In this document: one piece after another, positions 1 to 8,267 of the stretch | Layout of the letters: each line of letters begins with the position of its first letter | How positions within the stretch are numbered: the first letter of the stretch is position 1 | NCBI GenBank assembly: GCA_016714645.1 | Contig: JADKCI010000001.1 | Span: forward strand, 1,178,001-1,242,000 | From: Chromatiaceae bacterium | Lineage (GTDB): Bacteria > Pseudomonadota > Gammaproteobacteria > Chromatiales > Chromatiaceae | Reading direction: 5' to 3' | DNA: 64,000 bases | Made by a program: the position numbers and the translations under genes | Notes under the pieces: model-generated | What the model saw: the letters and a program-made list of their open reading frames with translations, nothing else | Database searches by the model: none | Told to the model about the DNA's origin: nothing

Positions 1-835
1 GCTGCTCTTCTTCTTTCTACCCTTCGTCATCGTCCTCCAGATCAGCCTGGCGGAGCCCCTGGTGGCCCAGCCACCCTATTCGGCCCTGCTGGAATGGCTG
101 GATGACGCCGTGCTCCAGATTCGCCTCAACCTGGGCAACTACGCCCTGGTGTGGATGGATGACCTCTACCGCGCCGCCTTCCTCAATTCCGTCTGGGTGG
201 GTCTGGTCTGCACCTTCCTTTGCCTCCTCATCGGCTACCCCATGGCCTATGCCATCGCCACCGCCCCCGAGCGCTGGCGCGTGCCCCTGCTGATGCTCAT
301 CATCCTGCCCTTCTGGACCTCTTTCCTGATCCGCGTCTATGCCTGGATCGGCATTCTCAAGAACAATGGCCTGCTCAACAACTTTTTGATATCCATGGGG
401 GTCATTGATGAGCCCCTGACCATCCTGCATACGCCGCTCGCCGTCTATATTGGCATCGTCTATTCCTATCTGCCCTTCATGGTCCTGCCCCTCTACGCGA
501 CCCTCAGCCGCCTCGACCTCACCCTGCTGGAGGCGGCGGCGGATCTGGGTTGCCGGCCCTGGCGAGCCTTCGTCCGCGTGACCCTGCCGCTGTCCCTGTC
601 CGGCATCCTGGCCGGCAGCCTGCTGGTCTTTATCCCGGCGGTGGGCGAGTTTGTCATCCCGGACCTGCTCGGTGGACCCGATTCCCTCATGGTTGGGCGC
701 ATGCTCTGGACCGAATTCTTTTCCAACAAGGATTGGCCCCTGGCCTCGGCCCTGGCGCTGGTGCTGCTCGCCCTGCTGGTCGTGCCCTTCGTGGCCCTGC
801 AACGCTGGCAGTCGCGCCTGGAGGGCGAGTCATGA
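1..835 (+). CDS. potH: Polyamine ABC transporter permease PotH (5' partial)
   Basis: Inner-membrane permease of a spermidine/putrescine-type ABC importer. The reading frame is open from base 2, so the gene starts upstream of the window; the GTG at 62 is internal, because the bases before it encode a hydrophobic segment typical of PotH. Visible are several membrane segments and the EAA loop (EAAADLGCRPW, followed by a conserved proline-containing stretch), which docks on the ATPase subunit. The stop overlaps the start of the next permease gene (ATGA), so the two are translationally coupled. The ATPase (PotA) and binding protein (PotD/F) are probably outside the window. The family call is firm; the exact polyamine specificity cannot be read from the permease. 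Confidence 0.9.
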   Translation, partial: LLFFFLPFVIVLQISLAEPLVAQPPYSALLEWLDDAVLQIRLNLGNYALVWMDDLYRAAFLNSVWVGLVCTFLCLLIGYPMAYAIATAPERWRVPLLMLIILPFWTSFLIRVYAWIGILKNNGLLNNFLISMGVIDEPLTILHTPLAVYIGIVYSYLPFMVLPLYATLSRLDLTLLEAAADLGCRPWRAFVRVTLPLSLSGILAGSLLVFIPAVGEFVIPDLLGGPDSLMVGRMLWTEFFSNKDWPLASALALVLLALLVVPFVALQRWQSRLEGES

Positions 836-1629
836 AGGGCCATCGCTGGCCTATTTACAGCATGCTGGCCTTCGGCTACGCCTTTCTCTACGTGCCTGTC
901 TTGCTGCTGGTCATCTATTCCTTCAACGCCTCGCGCCTGGTGACCGTGTGGGGCGGCTTCTCGACCCACTGGTATGGCGAGTTGCTGCGTAACGCCCAGA
1001 TCCTTGATGCCGCCTGGCTGAGCGTCCGCATCGCAACGGTGAACGCCACCCTGGCCGTGATCCTGGGCACCCTGGCGGCCACGGCCCTGGTCCGCTACGG
1101 GCGCTTTCGCGGGCGCGGTGGCTTCGAACTCCTGCTCACGGCGCCCCTGGTCATGCCGGACGTCCTGATCGGTCTGTCCCTCCTGCTCCTCTTCGTCGCC
1201 ATGCAGCAGGTCATCGGCTGGCCCAACGGGCGTGGCTTCACCACCATCGCCATTGCCCACATCACCTTCAGCATGGCCTACGCCACCGTGGTGATACGGG
1301 CGCGCCTGGCACAGATGGACCGCTCCCTGGAGGAGGCCGCCATGGACCTGGGCGCCAGGCCCCTGGTGGTTTATCTGCGCATCACCCTGCCCCTGATCGC
1401 CCCGGCCCTGCTGTCCGCCTGGCTACTGGCCTTCACCCTGTCCCTGGACGATCTGGTCATCGCCAGCTTCGTCGCCGGACCCGCTTCCACTACCCTGCCT
1501 ATGGTCGTCTATTCCAGCGTGCGCCTGGGCGTCTCGCCCCAGATCAATGCCCTGGCCTCCCTCATCCTGCTGTTTGTGTCCCTGGCGGTCATCATCGCGG
1601 GCCTGGCCATGGCGCGCCGGCGGGATTGA
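832..1629 (+). CDS. potI: Polyamine ABC transporter permease PotI
   Basis: Second inner-membrane permease of the polyamine importer, about 265 residues. The start is the ATG at 832 that overlaps the potH stop by four bases. The same frame is open further upstream, but that part is only the shadow of potH. The protein has about six hydrophobic segments and an EAA loop (EEAAMDLGARPL...RITLPLIAP) that contacts the ATPase. PotH and PotI normally form the heterodimeric channel. No terminator hairpin is obvious in the 65 bases after the stop, where the remains of a toxin-antitoxin pair begin on the other strand. Confidence 0.92.
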   Translation: MKGHRWPIYSMLAFGYAFLYVPVLLLVIYSFNASRLVTVWGGFSTHWYGELLRNAQILDAAWLSVRIATVNATLAVILGTLAATALVRYGRFRGRGGFELLLTAPLVMPDVLIGLSLLLLFVAMQQVIGWPNGRGFTTIAIAHITFSMAYATVVIRARLAQMDRSLEEAAMDLGARPLVVYLRITLPLIAPALLSAWLLAFTLSLDDLVIASFVAGPASTTLPMVVYSSVRLGVSPQINALASLILLFVSLAVIIAGLAMARRRD

Positions 1630-1694
1630 CAGGGCATGTGTCTTGGTGCGTTGAAAACCCGAAGTCTTGGTGAAGTGGATGGTGCCCATGTCCC

Positions 1695-2077
1695 CTAATC
1701 AGGGGGCTGGGCCGTCAAATAGTCCGTTGCCACGCCATGATGTTTCCCGGCCTTGGCCAAGCCGCCATCGAAAATGGCGAGGCGTGCCCTCGCTCTGACA
1801 CAGACCGCCAGATGTAACGCATCGCGGGCCCGGAGGGGTATGTCACTCTGATCGGACATGCCAGCGGCCGTCGCGTCAGGGCCAGAATGCAGGGTTGACG
1901 ATCAACGAAGGCGAATAATTCCGCTAAATCGAAGGGCTGGCTTCCCGCGATCGGTTCGGCGACGATACGCGCGATCGGTACCCCGCGACGGGTGATAACG
2001 ACCTCCTCCCCTGCCTCAACCTGGGTAGGCAGGGCAGTGAGGCGGGCCTTGGCGTCGGCGACGGAAAGCGTTTGCAT
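1695..2077 (-). pseudogene. Broken VapBC-type toxin-antitoxin remnant
   Basis: The 5' part (from the ATG at 2077) encodes a Phd/YefM-like antitoxin start: MQTLSVADAKARL, then VVITRRGVPIARI, a typical DNA-binding antitoxin fold. After residues FVDRQP the frame is wrong. Restoring one base near 1891/1892 would give QPMHSGPDATAAGMSDQSD, the usual tail of such antitoxins. This then runs directly into the last ~45 residues of a PIN-domain toxin (RARDALHLAVC, then ARLAIFDGGLAKAG and GVATDYL), ending at the TAG at 1695-1697. The toxin's N-terminal two thirds are missing. So the sequence shows one frameshift plus one internal deletion, and neither protein can be complete. A short fused product could still be made from the antitoxin start, but there is no sign of selection for it. 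Confidence 0.75.
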
Positions 2078-2212
2078 CGGGGCCTCCAGACTTATTGGTC
2101 ATTGGACTATGTTAAGGCAAGGATGGATGAGCCGCGAGTCCCTGCTAGCCAAGTCCCTGATCCCTAACTCCCATAAACCTTGAACTTTGTTGAGATCTCC
2201 TAGGAGAAAGCC

Positions 2213-3319
2213 ATGCGTCCCGCCCTTGCCGCCCTCCTGCTGGTCCTGCCCTTGCTCGCCACCCTGCCGGCCCGGGCCGGGGAGCAATTGCTCCCTGGCG
2301 CCATCGAGGCGGTGGCGGAGCTGCCCATCAACCCTGGCAATCTCGCGGTCACCGAGTCGGGGCGCGTCTTCGCCACGGTTCACCAATTCCGCCGCGCCGA
2401 GGCGCAACTCATCGAGGTCACCGGGCCCAACAGCTACCGGCCCTGGCCGGACTTGGCCTGGAACGGGGCCTTTGGCTCGGGTTCCGAGGTACTCAACAGC
2501 GTCCTCGGCATTCGGATCGATGGCCAGAATCGCCTCTGGGTGCTCGACAATGGTCTGGGCGACCCCGCCCACCAGCCCGACCAGCCGCCCAAGCTGCTGG
2601 CCTTCGCCCTCGTCGACGGCCGGCCGGTCTTTCGCTATGACTTTCCACCGGAGACCGCGCCCACCGGCAGCTTTCTCAACGACCTGGCGGTGGATGCGGA
2701 CCGGGGCTTTGTTTATATCGCCGACCCGGGCGGCAGCCAGGCCCCCGCGCTGGTGATCCTGGACCTCAACCAGCGCGTCTCCCGGCGCTTTACCACCTCG
2801 CCCGCCCTGCAAGCCGAGGACCGGGACCTGGTGATCGAGGGCCGGGTCATCGGCCTACCCGGGGAGGACGGCAAGCTCAAGCCGGCCCGCATCGCGGTCA
2901 ATCCCATCACCCTCTCCGCGGACGGCGAGACACTTTTCTTTGGGGCCATGAGCGGCGCGACCTGGTACCTGGTGCCGGCGCGGTTGCTGCGCGAGGGGGC
3001 GGATGAGGCGACGGTCGCCGCCGCCATCGCCAAGGTCGGACCCAAGCCCCTTTCGGACGGGGCCGCCACCGACGCCGCTGGCAATCACTACTTCACCGAC
3101 CTGAGTCACAACGCCATCAGCCTCCTGAGCCCGGACGGCAAGCTGGAGACCCTGGTCGCGGACGACCGGCTCCTTTGGCCGGACGCCCTGGATTTCGGCG
3201 AGCCTGACTGGCTCTACATCGCCGTGAACCAGCTTCACCGCGCGCCACCCCTGAACGGTGGCGTGGATGGTGCCGAGCTGCCTTTCCGCATCCTGCGGGT
3301 TTACACCGGGAGCGATTAG
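2213..3319 (+). CDS. Secreted beta-propeller protein, major royal jelly/SMP-30-like
   Basis: A 368-residue protein with a clear signal peptide (hydrophobic run, then LPARA before GEQLL), so it is probably periplasmic. The body has repeated blade-like segments such as NPGNLAVTESGRVF, GIRIDGQNRLWVLDNG, FLNDLAVDADRGFVYIAD and DGAATDAAGNHYFTD. This is the pattern of the major royal jelly/Yellow family, related to SMP-30/gluconolactonase propellers. The conserved Asp/Asn turns suggest a metal or small-ligand site, but no substrate can be inferred. A good ribosome site (AGGAGA) lies 6-7 bases before the ATG. It is a single gene, convergent with cas3, and unrelated in function to the CRISPR locus as far as can be seen. 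Confidence 0.8.
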   Translation: MRPALAALLLVLPLLATLPARAGEQLLPGAIEAVAELPINPGNLAVTESGRVFATVHQFRRAEAQLIEVTGPNSYRPWPDLAWNGAFGSGSEVLNSVLGIRIDGQNRLWVLDNGLGDPAHQPDQPPKLLAFALVDGRPVFRYDFPPETAPTGSFLNDLAVDADRGFVYIADPGGSQAPALVILDLNQRVSRRFTTSPALQAEDRDLVIEGRVIGLPGEDGKLKPARIAVNPITLSADGETLFFGAMSGATWYLVPARLLREGADEATVAAAIAKVGPKPLSDGAATDAAGNHYFTDLSHNAISLLSPDGKLETLVADDRLLWPDALDFGEPDWLYIAVNQLHRAPPLNGGVDGAELPFRILRVYTGSD

Positions 3320-3383
3320 CCGGGGGTTTAAGCAGAAGCACAGCAATGGTCGAGAAGGCCCACGATCTCCCTTGGATAGGCCG

Positions 3384-5762
3384 TTAGCGTCTCAGCCCCA
3401 GCACCCCGTAATGGAAGCGCTGGGTACCGACCGCTATCGAGAAGCCGCCCATGGCATGGGGTACTGCAATACCCGGAGTGCCGTTCTGGACATCCCGCAG
3501 CCAATGCCAGGGAAAGGGCAAAGCCGTGATGGCCTTCCCGGTGAGCGGCGAAGGTATGGGGGTGCTGAGTTCGACAGTGACCGAGCCCTCGCCGAGCCGC
3601 GTCGCAATGGCTTCGGTCACCGGTTGTCCGGCGTAGGGTTGCGTCCAATCCAGTAACCCTCCCTGGGCAAGTTGTCGCTGGGCAAGCCGCTTGCCCCAGG
3701 TTTCGCGCCAAAGCTGGGTCCAGCCCCGCCGCTCAGCGTAGGCCTCAAGTCCATCGGGATGGGTGGCCGTCTCCACCAATAGCCGGACATCCGTCGGCAC
3801 GGTGATGGCGTCCTTCCCCTGCAATAGCTCCAGGGTGGCGAGAGTCCCCAGGACATCGTAAACGTAGGCCCAGGTGCTACCGGTTGGCATCTTGCCCCGC
3901 TTGCCCTGTACCCGGCGTAATGCCATGGCGGCGGTTTCCTCCTCCGCCTGAGCCGAGAGCACGATCATCGGCAGAACTTGGGCGGGTCGATGCCGTCCCA
4001 GCCGGCCCCGACGCTGCAACAGCACGTCAGCCGGGGCCGGATCCGACACCAGTAGGTCAGCGTCGATATCCAGCGACTGCTCTGCCGTCTGGGTAGCGAC
4101 AATGGCGATCGGTGCGCGGGTGCCACCCTTGCCGATGATGCCAACGAGTTGCCCATCGAGATACTGACGATCCACGTCCGCGAAACGGGAGTGGTGGAGC
4201 ATCGCCGCTATCCCCTTGTTGCTCAACTCCTGATAGGTTTCGATGGCCGTGTCCACCGTCGAGCGGATGATCAAGGCGCAGCCACCGACCCGAACACAAG
4301 CGGCGATGGCATGCAGGGCTACCCGATAGTCGGCGAGTCGGAGTGTCGAGCTAAGGGTCGGGACGGCGACGGGCAGCGCATTGACGACCGGGTAAGGCGC
4401 TGCAAGTGCCCGGTCCAGGGGTAATCGGGGCCTTTGCTCCAGCTCGGCACGCAACAGTTCGCCCAGGGTGGCGGACATCAAAAGGACATGACCACCAAGG
4501 TCCAGGTGACGCCGGACCAGGGTACGAACAATCTCCAGCATGTAGGGATCGGAGGCGTGGACCTCGTCAATCACCAGCAGATGACGACTCAGGGCGGCAT
4601 GGCGCATCCAGGCGTGCCTGGCGCGCAGGGTTGCAAGCATGGCCTGGTCGATGGTTCCCACCACGATGGGCGCGGCCATCACCCGCTTCGGGCTGGCAAC
4701 GGCCCAGGAGCGGCTCTGCTGCCAGGGATCGAGGTCCAGCAAGCCGGGCACGGCCCGGGCAATCGGGTCCGTGGCAAGGTTCCCCGCGACGGCCCGCACG
4801 ACGCGAGCCGCGAGTGCGGGAGAATGGGCCCGGGCGAGTTTGCCGATACGCTCATGAATCTCAGTGGCCGCCGCCCGGGTGGGCAGCGCAAAGTACATCC
4901 CGTCCACGCGACCGGCCGCAACCAGTTGCAAGGCGCGCAGCAAAGCCGCCTCCGTCTTGCCGGTACCGGTGGGAGCTTCGATGATGACCAGCCTCTCGGA
5001 GAGTGGCACCTCATGGATGACCGCTTGGGCACCGAGGGGCTGGCCTGGCAAGATCAGGTTGGCGGGGGCACCTGAGTGCCAATCCGACCAGGGCAGGGTC
5101 GCGAGCAAGGCCGCGACGTCCTGGGGCCGCCAATCTGGCCCCGGGACCGGCAAACTCGAACCAAGCCAGTCCGCCAGCATCACCACCCCGGCAAAGAGAT
5201 GGTCGAACGATGTCGTCCATTGGATTGGCGGGGCGCTTCCGCGGGCCTGCGGGAAGCGTTGACGGAGTTCGGCGGTGAGACTCTCCATCTCCCTCACCGG
5301 ATCATAAGACGCGGAGGCCGCAACCTGTGCCCTCACCCGGGCCAGTGCAACGGAGATGTCCCCCTGCGCCACGGGTGATCCGTGGTGACAGATAGCACAG
5401 AACAGGGCCGCTGAAGCATCGCTGAACCAAGGGCTTAACTCTGATACCCCCAGTGCCGCCTGGACCTTTGGCTCCCCCATCAGTGCCGCGAGCGCTTCAG
5501 CGAGGTGGGAGGTGCCTGGTCCCTGGCCGGTAATGCGTTCCTGGAAGCCCACCAAGGCCTTGCCACAGTCATGTAGTCCGGCCAGGTAAGCGAGCCTGGC
5601 AAGGTGTGTAGCGGTCAGGGCATGACCGCAGGCAACCGCAAGTCGGTCCTTCAGCACGCCCGCGGAAAGCAAACAGGATGCCGCGAGGGCAACGTCGAGT
5701 GAATGGCCAATAAGGGATCTTCTTGCGCCTGTCTCACGGTCGGTTTTTGCTATGGCAGTCAC
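3384..5762 (-). CDS. cas3: CRISPR nuclease-helicase Cas3 (type I-E-like)
   Basis: DNA nuclease and helicase that degrades targets recognised by Cascade; 792 residues. The N-terminal HD nuclease is intact: H20, H64-D65 (GLHDCGKA), H86, H126-H127 (CHHGSP), and the LADWLGS motif near 196-202. The SF2 helicase follows: Walker A APTGTGKT (263-270), GTIDQAML (369-376), DEVH (399-402), SAT (430-432), LHHSRF (522-527) and QRRGRLGR (583-590). The usual C-terminal domain ends the protein. The start is GTG at 5762, with GAGG about 10 bases upstream. It is the last gene of the locus and lies beyond the array, only 61 bases from the terminal repeat, so it may be transcribed through the array. The motifs suit type I-E; no catalytic residue appears to be lost. 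Confidence 0.95.
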   Translation of the reverse strand: MTAIAKTDRETGARRSLIGHSLDVALAASCLLSAGVLKDRLAVACGHALTATHLARLAYLAGLHDCGKALVGFQERITGQGPGTSHLAEALAALMGEPKVQAALGVSELSPWFSDASAALFCAICHHGSPVAQGDISVALARVRAQVAASASYDPVREMESLTAELRQRFPQARGSAPPIQWTTSFDHLFAGVVMLADWLGSSLPVPGPDWRPQDVAALLATLPWSDWHSGAPANLILPGQPLGAQAVIHEVPLSERLVIIEAPTGTGKTEAALLRALQLVAAGRVDGMYFALPTRAAATEIHERIGKLARAHSPALAARVVRAVAGNLATDPIARAVPGLLDLDPWQQSRSWAVASPKRVMAAPIVVGTIDQAMLATLRARHAWMRHAALSRHLLVIDEVHASDPYMLEIVRTLVRRHLDLGGHVLLMSATLGELLRAELEQRPRLPLDRALAAPYPVVNALPVAVPTLSSTLRLADYRVALHAIAACVRVGGCALIIRSTVDTAIETYQELSNKGIAAMLHHSRFADVDRQYLDGQLVGIIGKGGTRAPIAIVATQTAEQSLDIDADLLVSDPAPADVLLQRRGRLGRHRPAQVLPMIVLSAQAEEETAAMALRRVQGKRGKMPTGSTWAYVYDVLGTLATLELLQGKDAITVPTDVRLLVETATHPDGLEAYAERRGWTQLWRETWGKRLAQRQLAQGGLLDWTQPYAGQPVTEAIATRLGEGSVTVELSTPIPSPLTGKAITALPFPWHWLRDVQNGTPGIAVPHAMGGFSIAVGTQRFHYGVLGLRR

Positions 5763-5823
5763 GGATCACAGGCCTCGACCAAGGGGGTAGCGGTAAGAGT
5801 ACGCCAGGAGATGACCTAAGCGT

Positions 5824-6462
5824 GAATGAACCCCCGCGTACGGGGAGGAGACGCGCACCGCGAGCGCAACCACATGAACCTGGTCGGTAAACCCCCGCGT
5901 ACGGGGAGGAGACTCGATGGTGCAGCGGGCATTCTGAAGGTAAAACGGTAAACCCCCGCGTACGGGGAGGAGACGAGTTGTATCAAATGAAGAATCAACT
6001 CAAGACCGGTAAACCCCCGCGTACGGGGAGGAGACACCCTGATGGGTGATCCGTTCAAAAGACCGGCCGGTAAACCCCCGCGTACGGGGAGGAGACGACT
6101 GGATTACCTTTCACGCGCCATTAGAGGCCGGTAAACCCCCGCGTACGGGGAGGAGACGTGGCCTGGACCATGCCGAAGATGTCGCCCTGCGGTAAACCCC
6201 CGCGTACGGGGAGGAGACGTGCCGGTCGCGGTATAGGCTACGACGACAAACGGTAAACCCCCGCGTACGGGGAGGAGACTGCACCACGGAGGGCACAATC
6301 AGCGCACCAACCGGTAAACCCCCGCGTACGGGGAGGAGACGGCGACACCAATGGCGGCGGCGCCGGACCCGGCGGTAAACCCCCGCGTACGGGGAGGAGA
6401 CTCTTCATAGCCCTGGCAGTGGCTGAGTTCGTGCGGTAAACCCCCGCGTACGGGGAGGAGAC
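5824..6462 (-). CRISPR. CRISPR array, 11 repeats and 10 spacers, type I-E-like
   Basis: Eleven 29-nt repeats at 5824, 5885, 5946, 6007, 6068, 6129, 6190, 6251, 6312, 6373 and 6434 (left ends). All ten spacers are exactly 32 nt. On the minus strand the repeat begins GTCTCCTCCCCG and ends CGGGGGTTTACCG. A CCCCG/CGGGG stem closes a UACG loop, and the 8 nt after the stem (GUUUACCG) resemble the 5' handle of E. coli type I-E crRNA (AUAAACCG). All repeats match except the leftmost one, which differs at four of its last seven positions. A degenerate leader-distal repeat and the cas gene direction both mean transcription runs on the minus strand from the right. No spacer has a convincing protospacer in this window. 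Confidence 0.98.
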
Positions 6463-6508
6463 CCTTGTCGATAACAATCTGATCCTATATGAAAAATAGG
6501 AGCGCCAA
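6463..6508 (-). promoter_or_regulatory. Very short CRISPR leader between cas5e and the array
   Basis: Only 46 bases separate the cas5e stop from the first repeat. They are AT-rich and contain CCTAT...ATAGG as a small inverted repeat and a possible -10 (CATATA). Ordinary type I-E leaders are longer and carry an IHF site used in spacer uptake; none is recognisable here. The simplest reading is that the array is co-transcribed with the upstream cas genes, with at most a weak local promoter. Confidence 0.5.
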
Positions 6509-7159
6509 TTATGCCACCGAAAAAAGCGCTGCACCGCGCCCCCGCGACGGCACGGAAACCACCAAGCCTTCGCTCAGGCTCCGCACCGGCCGGTAGATGG
6601 ACCCATGCCGCCGGCTTCTCACCGTCTCCAGCGCCTCATCAAGGGACGCCGTTTCGATTACCTGCTCCCCTACCTGGCCACTCGCCGGGCACGACTGGCG
6701 ACCCAGACACAAGGGAAACAGGGGGTCATGCAGCGCCTCCAGGAGTTGTTGGGCGCTCCAGGGAGCGGCAACCTCGGCAACCACACTCATGTCCGCGTCC
6801 GCGAGCAGGGGGCGATATTGCATTTGCCGGTCCTTGGCCGCGCCACTACCTGCCCGCCGGAAGAGGTGTAACTGACCTTGCGGGTCCACCACGGCGCACT
6901 CCATGCCAATGGTTGCCAGGTCCGCCGTCTGAAAATCCACCAGAGGAGTCCCGGGCCGATGGACAACAACGCCATACCTGAGGCTATCGGCCAGAATAGG
7001 CAGCCGCTCATCGCCGCGCCGATACCCCAGTGCGGCGCCCAGCAGCCCGGCGACCATGGTCAGGGACGGGATCGGCATCTGTTGGGCATAGCCATCGATA
7101 CGGGCCCCGGCGAGGGACATCAGTGGGCCGCGCCAGCGCATCACCAAGGCAGCCATCAC
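6509..7159 (-). CDS. cas5: Cascade subunit Cas5e
   Basis: Cascade backbone protein that caps the 5' handle of the crRNA; 216 residues, close to the normal ~225. The N-terminal RAMP signature is clear: RWRGPLMSLAGARIDGY, followed by PIPSLTMVAGLLGAALGYRRGD and FGV-like/RPGTPLVDFQTADL, matching Cas5e (LEGPLQSWG...PTKSGVIGLLAAALG). No HNH or other nuclease insertion is present. The start overlaps the cas7 stop by 4 bases, so it is translationally coupled. The gene ends 46 bases before the CRISPR array. In this locus Cas5 is not needed as a processing nuclease, because a Cas6e gene is present. Confidence 0.88.
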   Translation of the reverse strand: MMAALVMRWRGPLMSLAGARIDGYAQQMPIPSLTMVAGLLGAALGYRRGDERLPILADSLRYGVVVHRPGTPLVDFQTADLATIGMECAVVDPQGQLHLFRRAGSGAAKDRQMQYRPLLADADMSVVAEVAAPWSAQQLLEALHDPLFPLCLGRQSCPASGQVGEQVIETASLDEALETVRSRRHGSIYRPVRSLSEGLVVSVPSRGRGAALFSVA

Positions 7160-8253
7160 GCCTCCCAGGTAGCCTGGGTGGTCTGGGCCAGCGATGCTAT
7201 CCGCGGCGCGGGTTGCTCGGAAAGCCAGAAGGCGGCGGGCGGTTTGCCAAAGGTGGCATAGTCCTCCGTGGCCATGGCCCGTAGCCGCGCCACGGCCCGC
7301 TCCTGCTGGGCCACCGGCGCCGCAAAGGCATCCATGAGGGAGCGCACCTGACCGCCGATCTCAACCAGGGATTCGATAATGCGGGCGGGTGACCGGTTGC
7401 CGATGGGCGATACGGTGTGCAGCGCCACGACCAGCGGCGCAAGGACCGCCGCCGGATCGATGCCGTTACGCCGCAACTGGGCGGTATCAATCAGCACATG
7501 CCGGTAGAACAATCCGGCCGCCTCCTCGCGGGTATTAATATGCGAGCCCCCGGCCTCTCCCGCCGCGCGGTTTTTCAGGTCGTCGGTCACCAGGAAAAAA
7601 TCGACCACCGGGGTGATGGCGTGGGTGGTCAGGGCATCGCTGATGCGTACCGCCCGGTCCACGGTCGCTACCGCGATGCCGGTGGCCATGCGCCCGAACA
7701 GGGCGCCATCAAAGCCGACCGAACCCCGGGTGGAGCGGAGCGCCTCGATGGCCTGTATCACGGCCTCGGGGGTTCCCTTGGGGGCCCTCTTGTCAATCAG
7801 GGGTCGCAAGCCCGTGGGGCCGATGTCGGCGTCGGCACAGGTCCTGGCGACAGCCACGAAGAGGCGCACTTCCTGTTCGCCCACGATCAAGGGCGCGGTG
7901 GTCTCCTCGGCATCATGGCCATGCTCGCCGACCTCTGTCTTCTCCTTCTCTTTGCGCCACAGGGCCATGATCGCGTCGCTCCAGGCCTCGGCGGGGGTGA
8001 TGCCAGCTTCCTCCAGAGCCAATTTCAATAGCCGATCCCCAACCAGGGCCGTTCGGTAGCTATGGCCGATGCCGCCGGCTGCTTCGAGCCCAGCCATCTC
8101 GGGACTCTTGCGGAGGGCGTACTGCTGAGCTTGGTAGGAGATGCGCTGTCGTTCGACGCCACCGAAGACGGCGCGCTTGGCAAGCCCGTCGGCACCCCGG
8201 TTCGGGATATGCACGGGTAGCGAGAAGAGTGAATGGAGTTGAATAACCTTCAT
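7156..8253 (-). CDS. cas7: Cascade backbone subunit Cas7e
   Basis: Six copies of this protein form the Cascade backbone along the spacer. It has 365 residues, nearly the length of E. coli Cas7e (363). The N-terminal pattern IPNRGADGLAKRAVFGGVE then RQRISYQAQQYALRKS matches the Cas7e signature (LNRDD...AIFGG..R.RISSQSLKRA.R). It sits 14 bases after cas6e and overlaps cas5 by 4 bases. An acidic, charged stretch (EKEKTEVGEHGHDAEE, about residues 100-115) is probably a surface loop. No missing core segment is apparent. Confidence 0.9.
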   Translation of the reverse strand: MKVIQLHSLFSLPVHIPNRGADGLAKRAVFGGVERQRISYQAQQYALRKSPEMAGLEAAGGIGHSYRTALVGDRLLKLALEEAGITPAEAWSDAIMALWRKEKEKTEVGEHGHDAEETTAPLIVGEQEVRLFVAVARTCADADIGPTGLRPLIDKRAPKGTPEAVIQAIEALRSTRGSVGFDGALFGRMATGIAVATVDRAVRISDALTTHAITPVVDFFLVTDDLKNRAAGEAGGSHINTREEAAGLFYRHVLIDTAQLRRNGIDPAAVLAPLVVALHTVSPIGNRSPARIIESLVEIGGQVRSLMDAFAAPVAQQERAVARLRAMATEDYATFGKPPAAFWLSEQPAPRIASLAQTTQATWEA

Positions 8254-8267
8254 GTCCCATGCCCCTG

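Noticed and set aside
6402..6433. Spacer sharing about 12 bases with the MAPEG-like gene region near 11494
   Set aside because: Twelve matching bases of 32 is expected by chance; not a self-targeting spacer.
5816..6534. Several short minus-strand open frames with repeated peptides such as SSPYAGVYR, LLPVRGGLP and SPPRTRGFT
   Set aside because: They are the CRISPR repeats translated in different frames, not genes.
6509..7159. Possibility of an HNH or other nuclease domain inserted in Cas5
   Set aside because: Length and sequence are those of plain Cas5e; no HNH residues, and an intact Cas3 is present.
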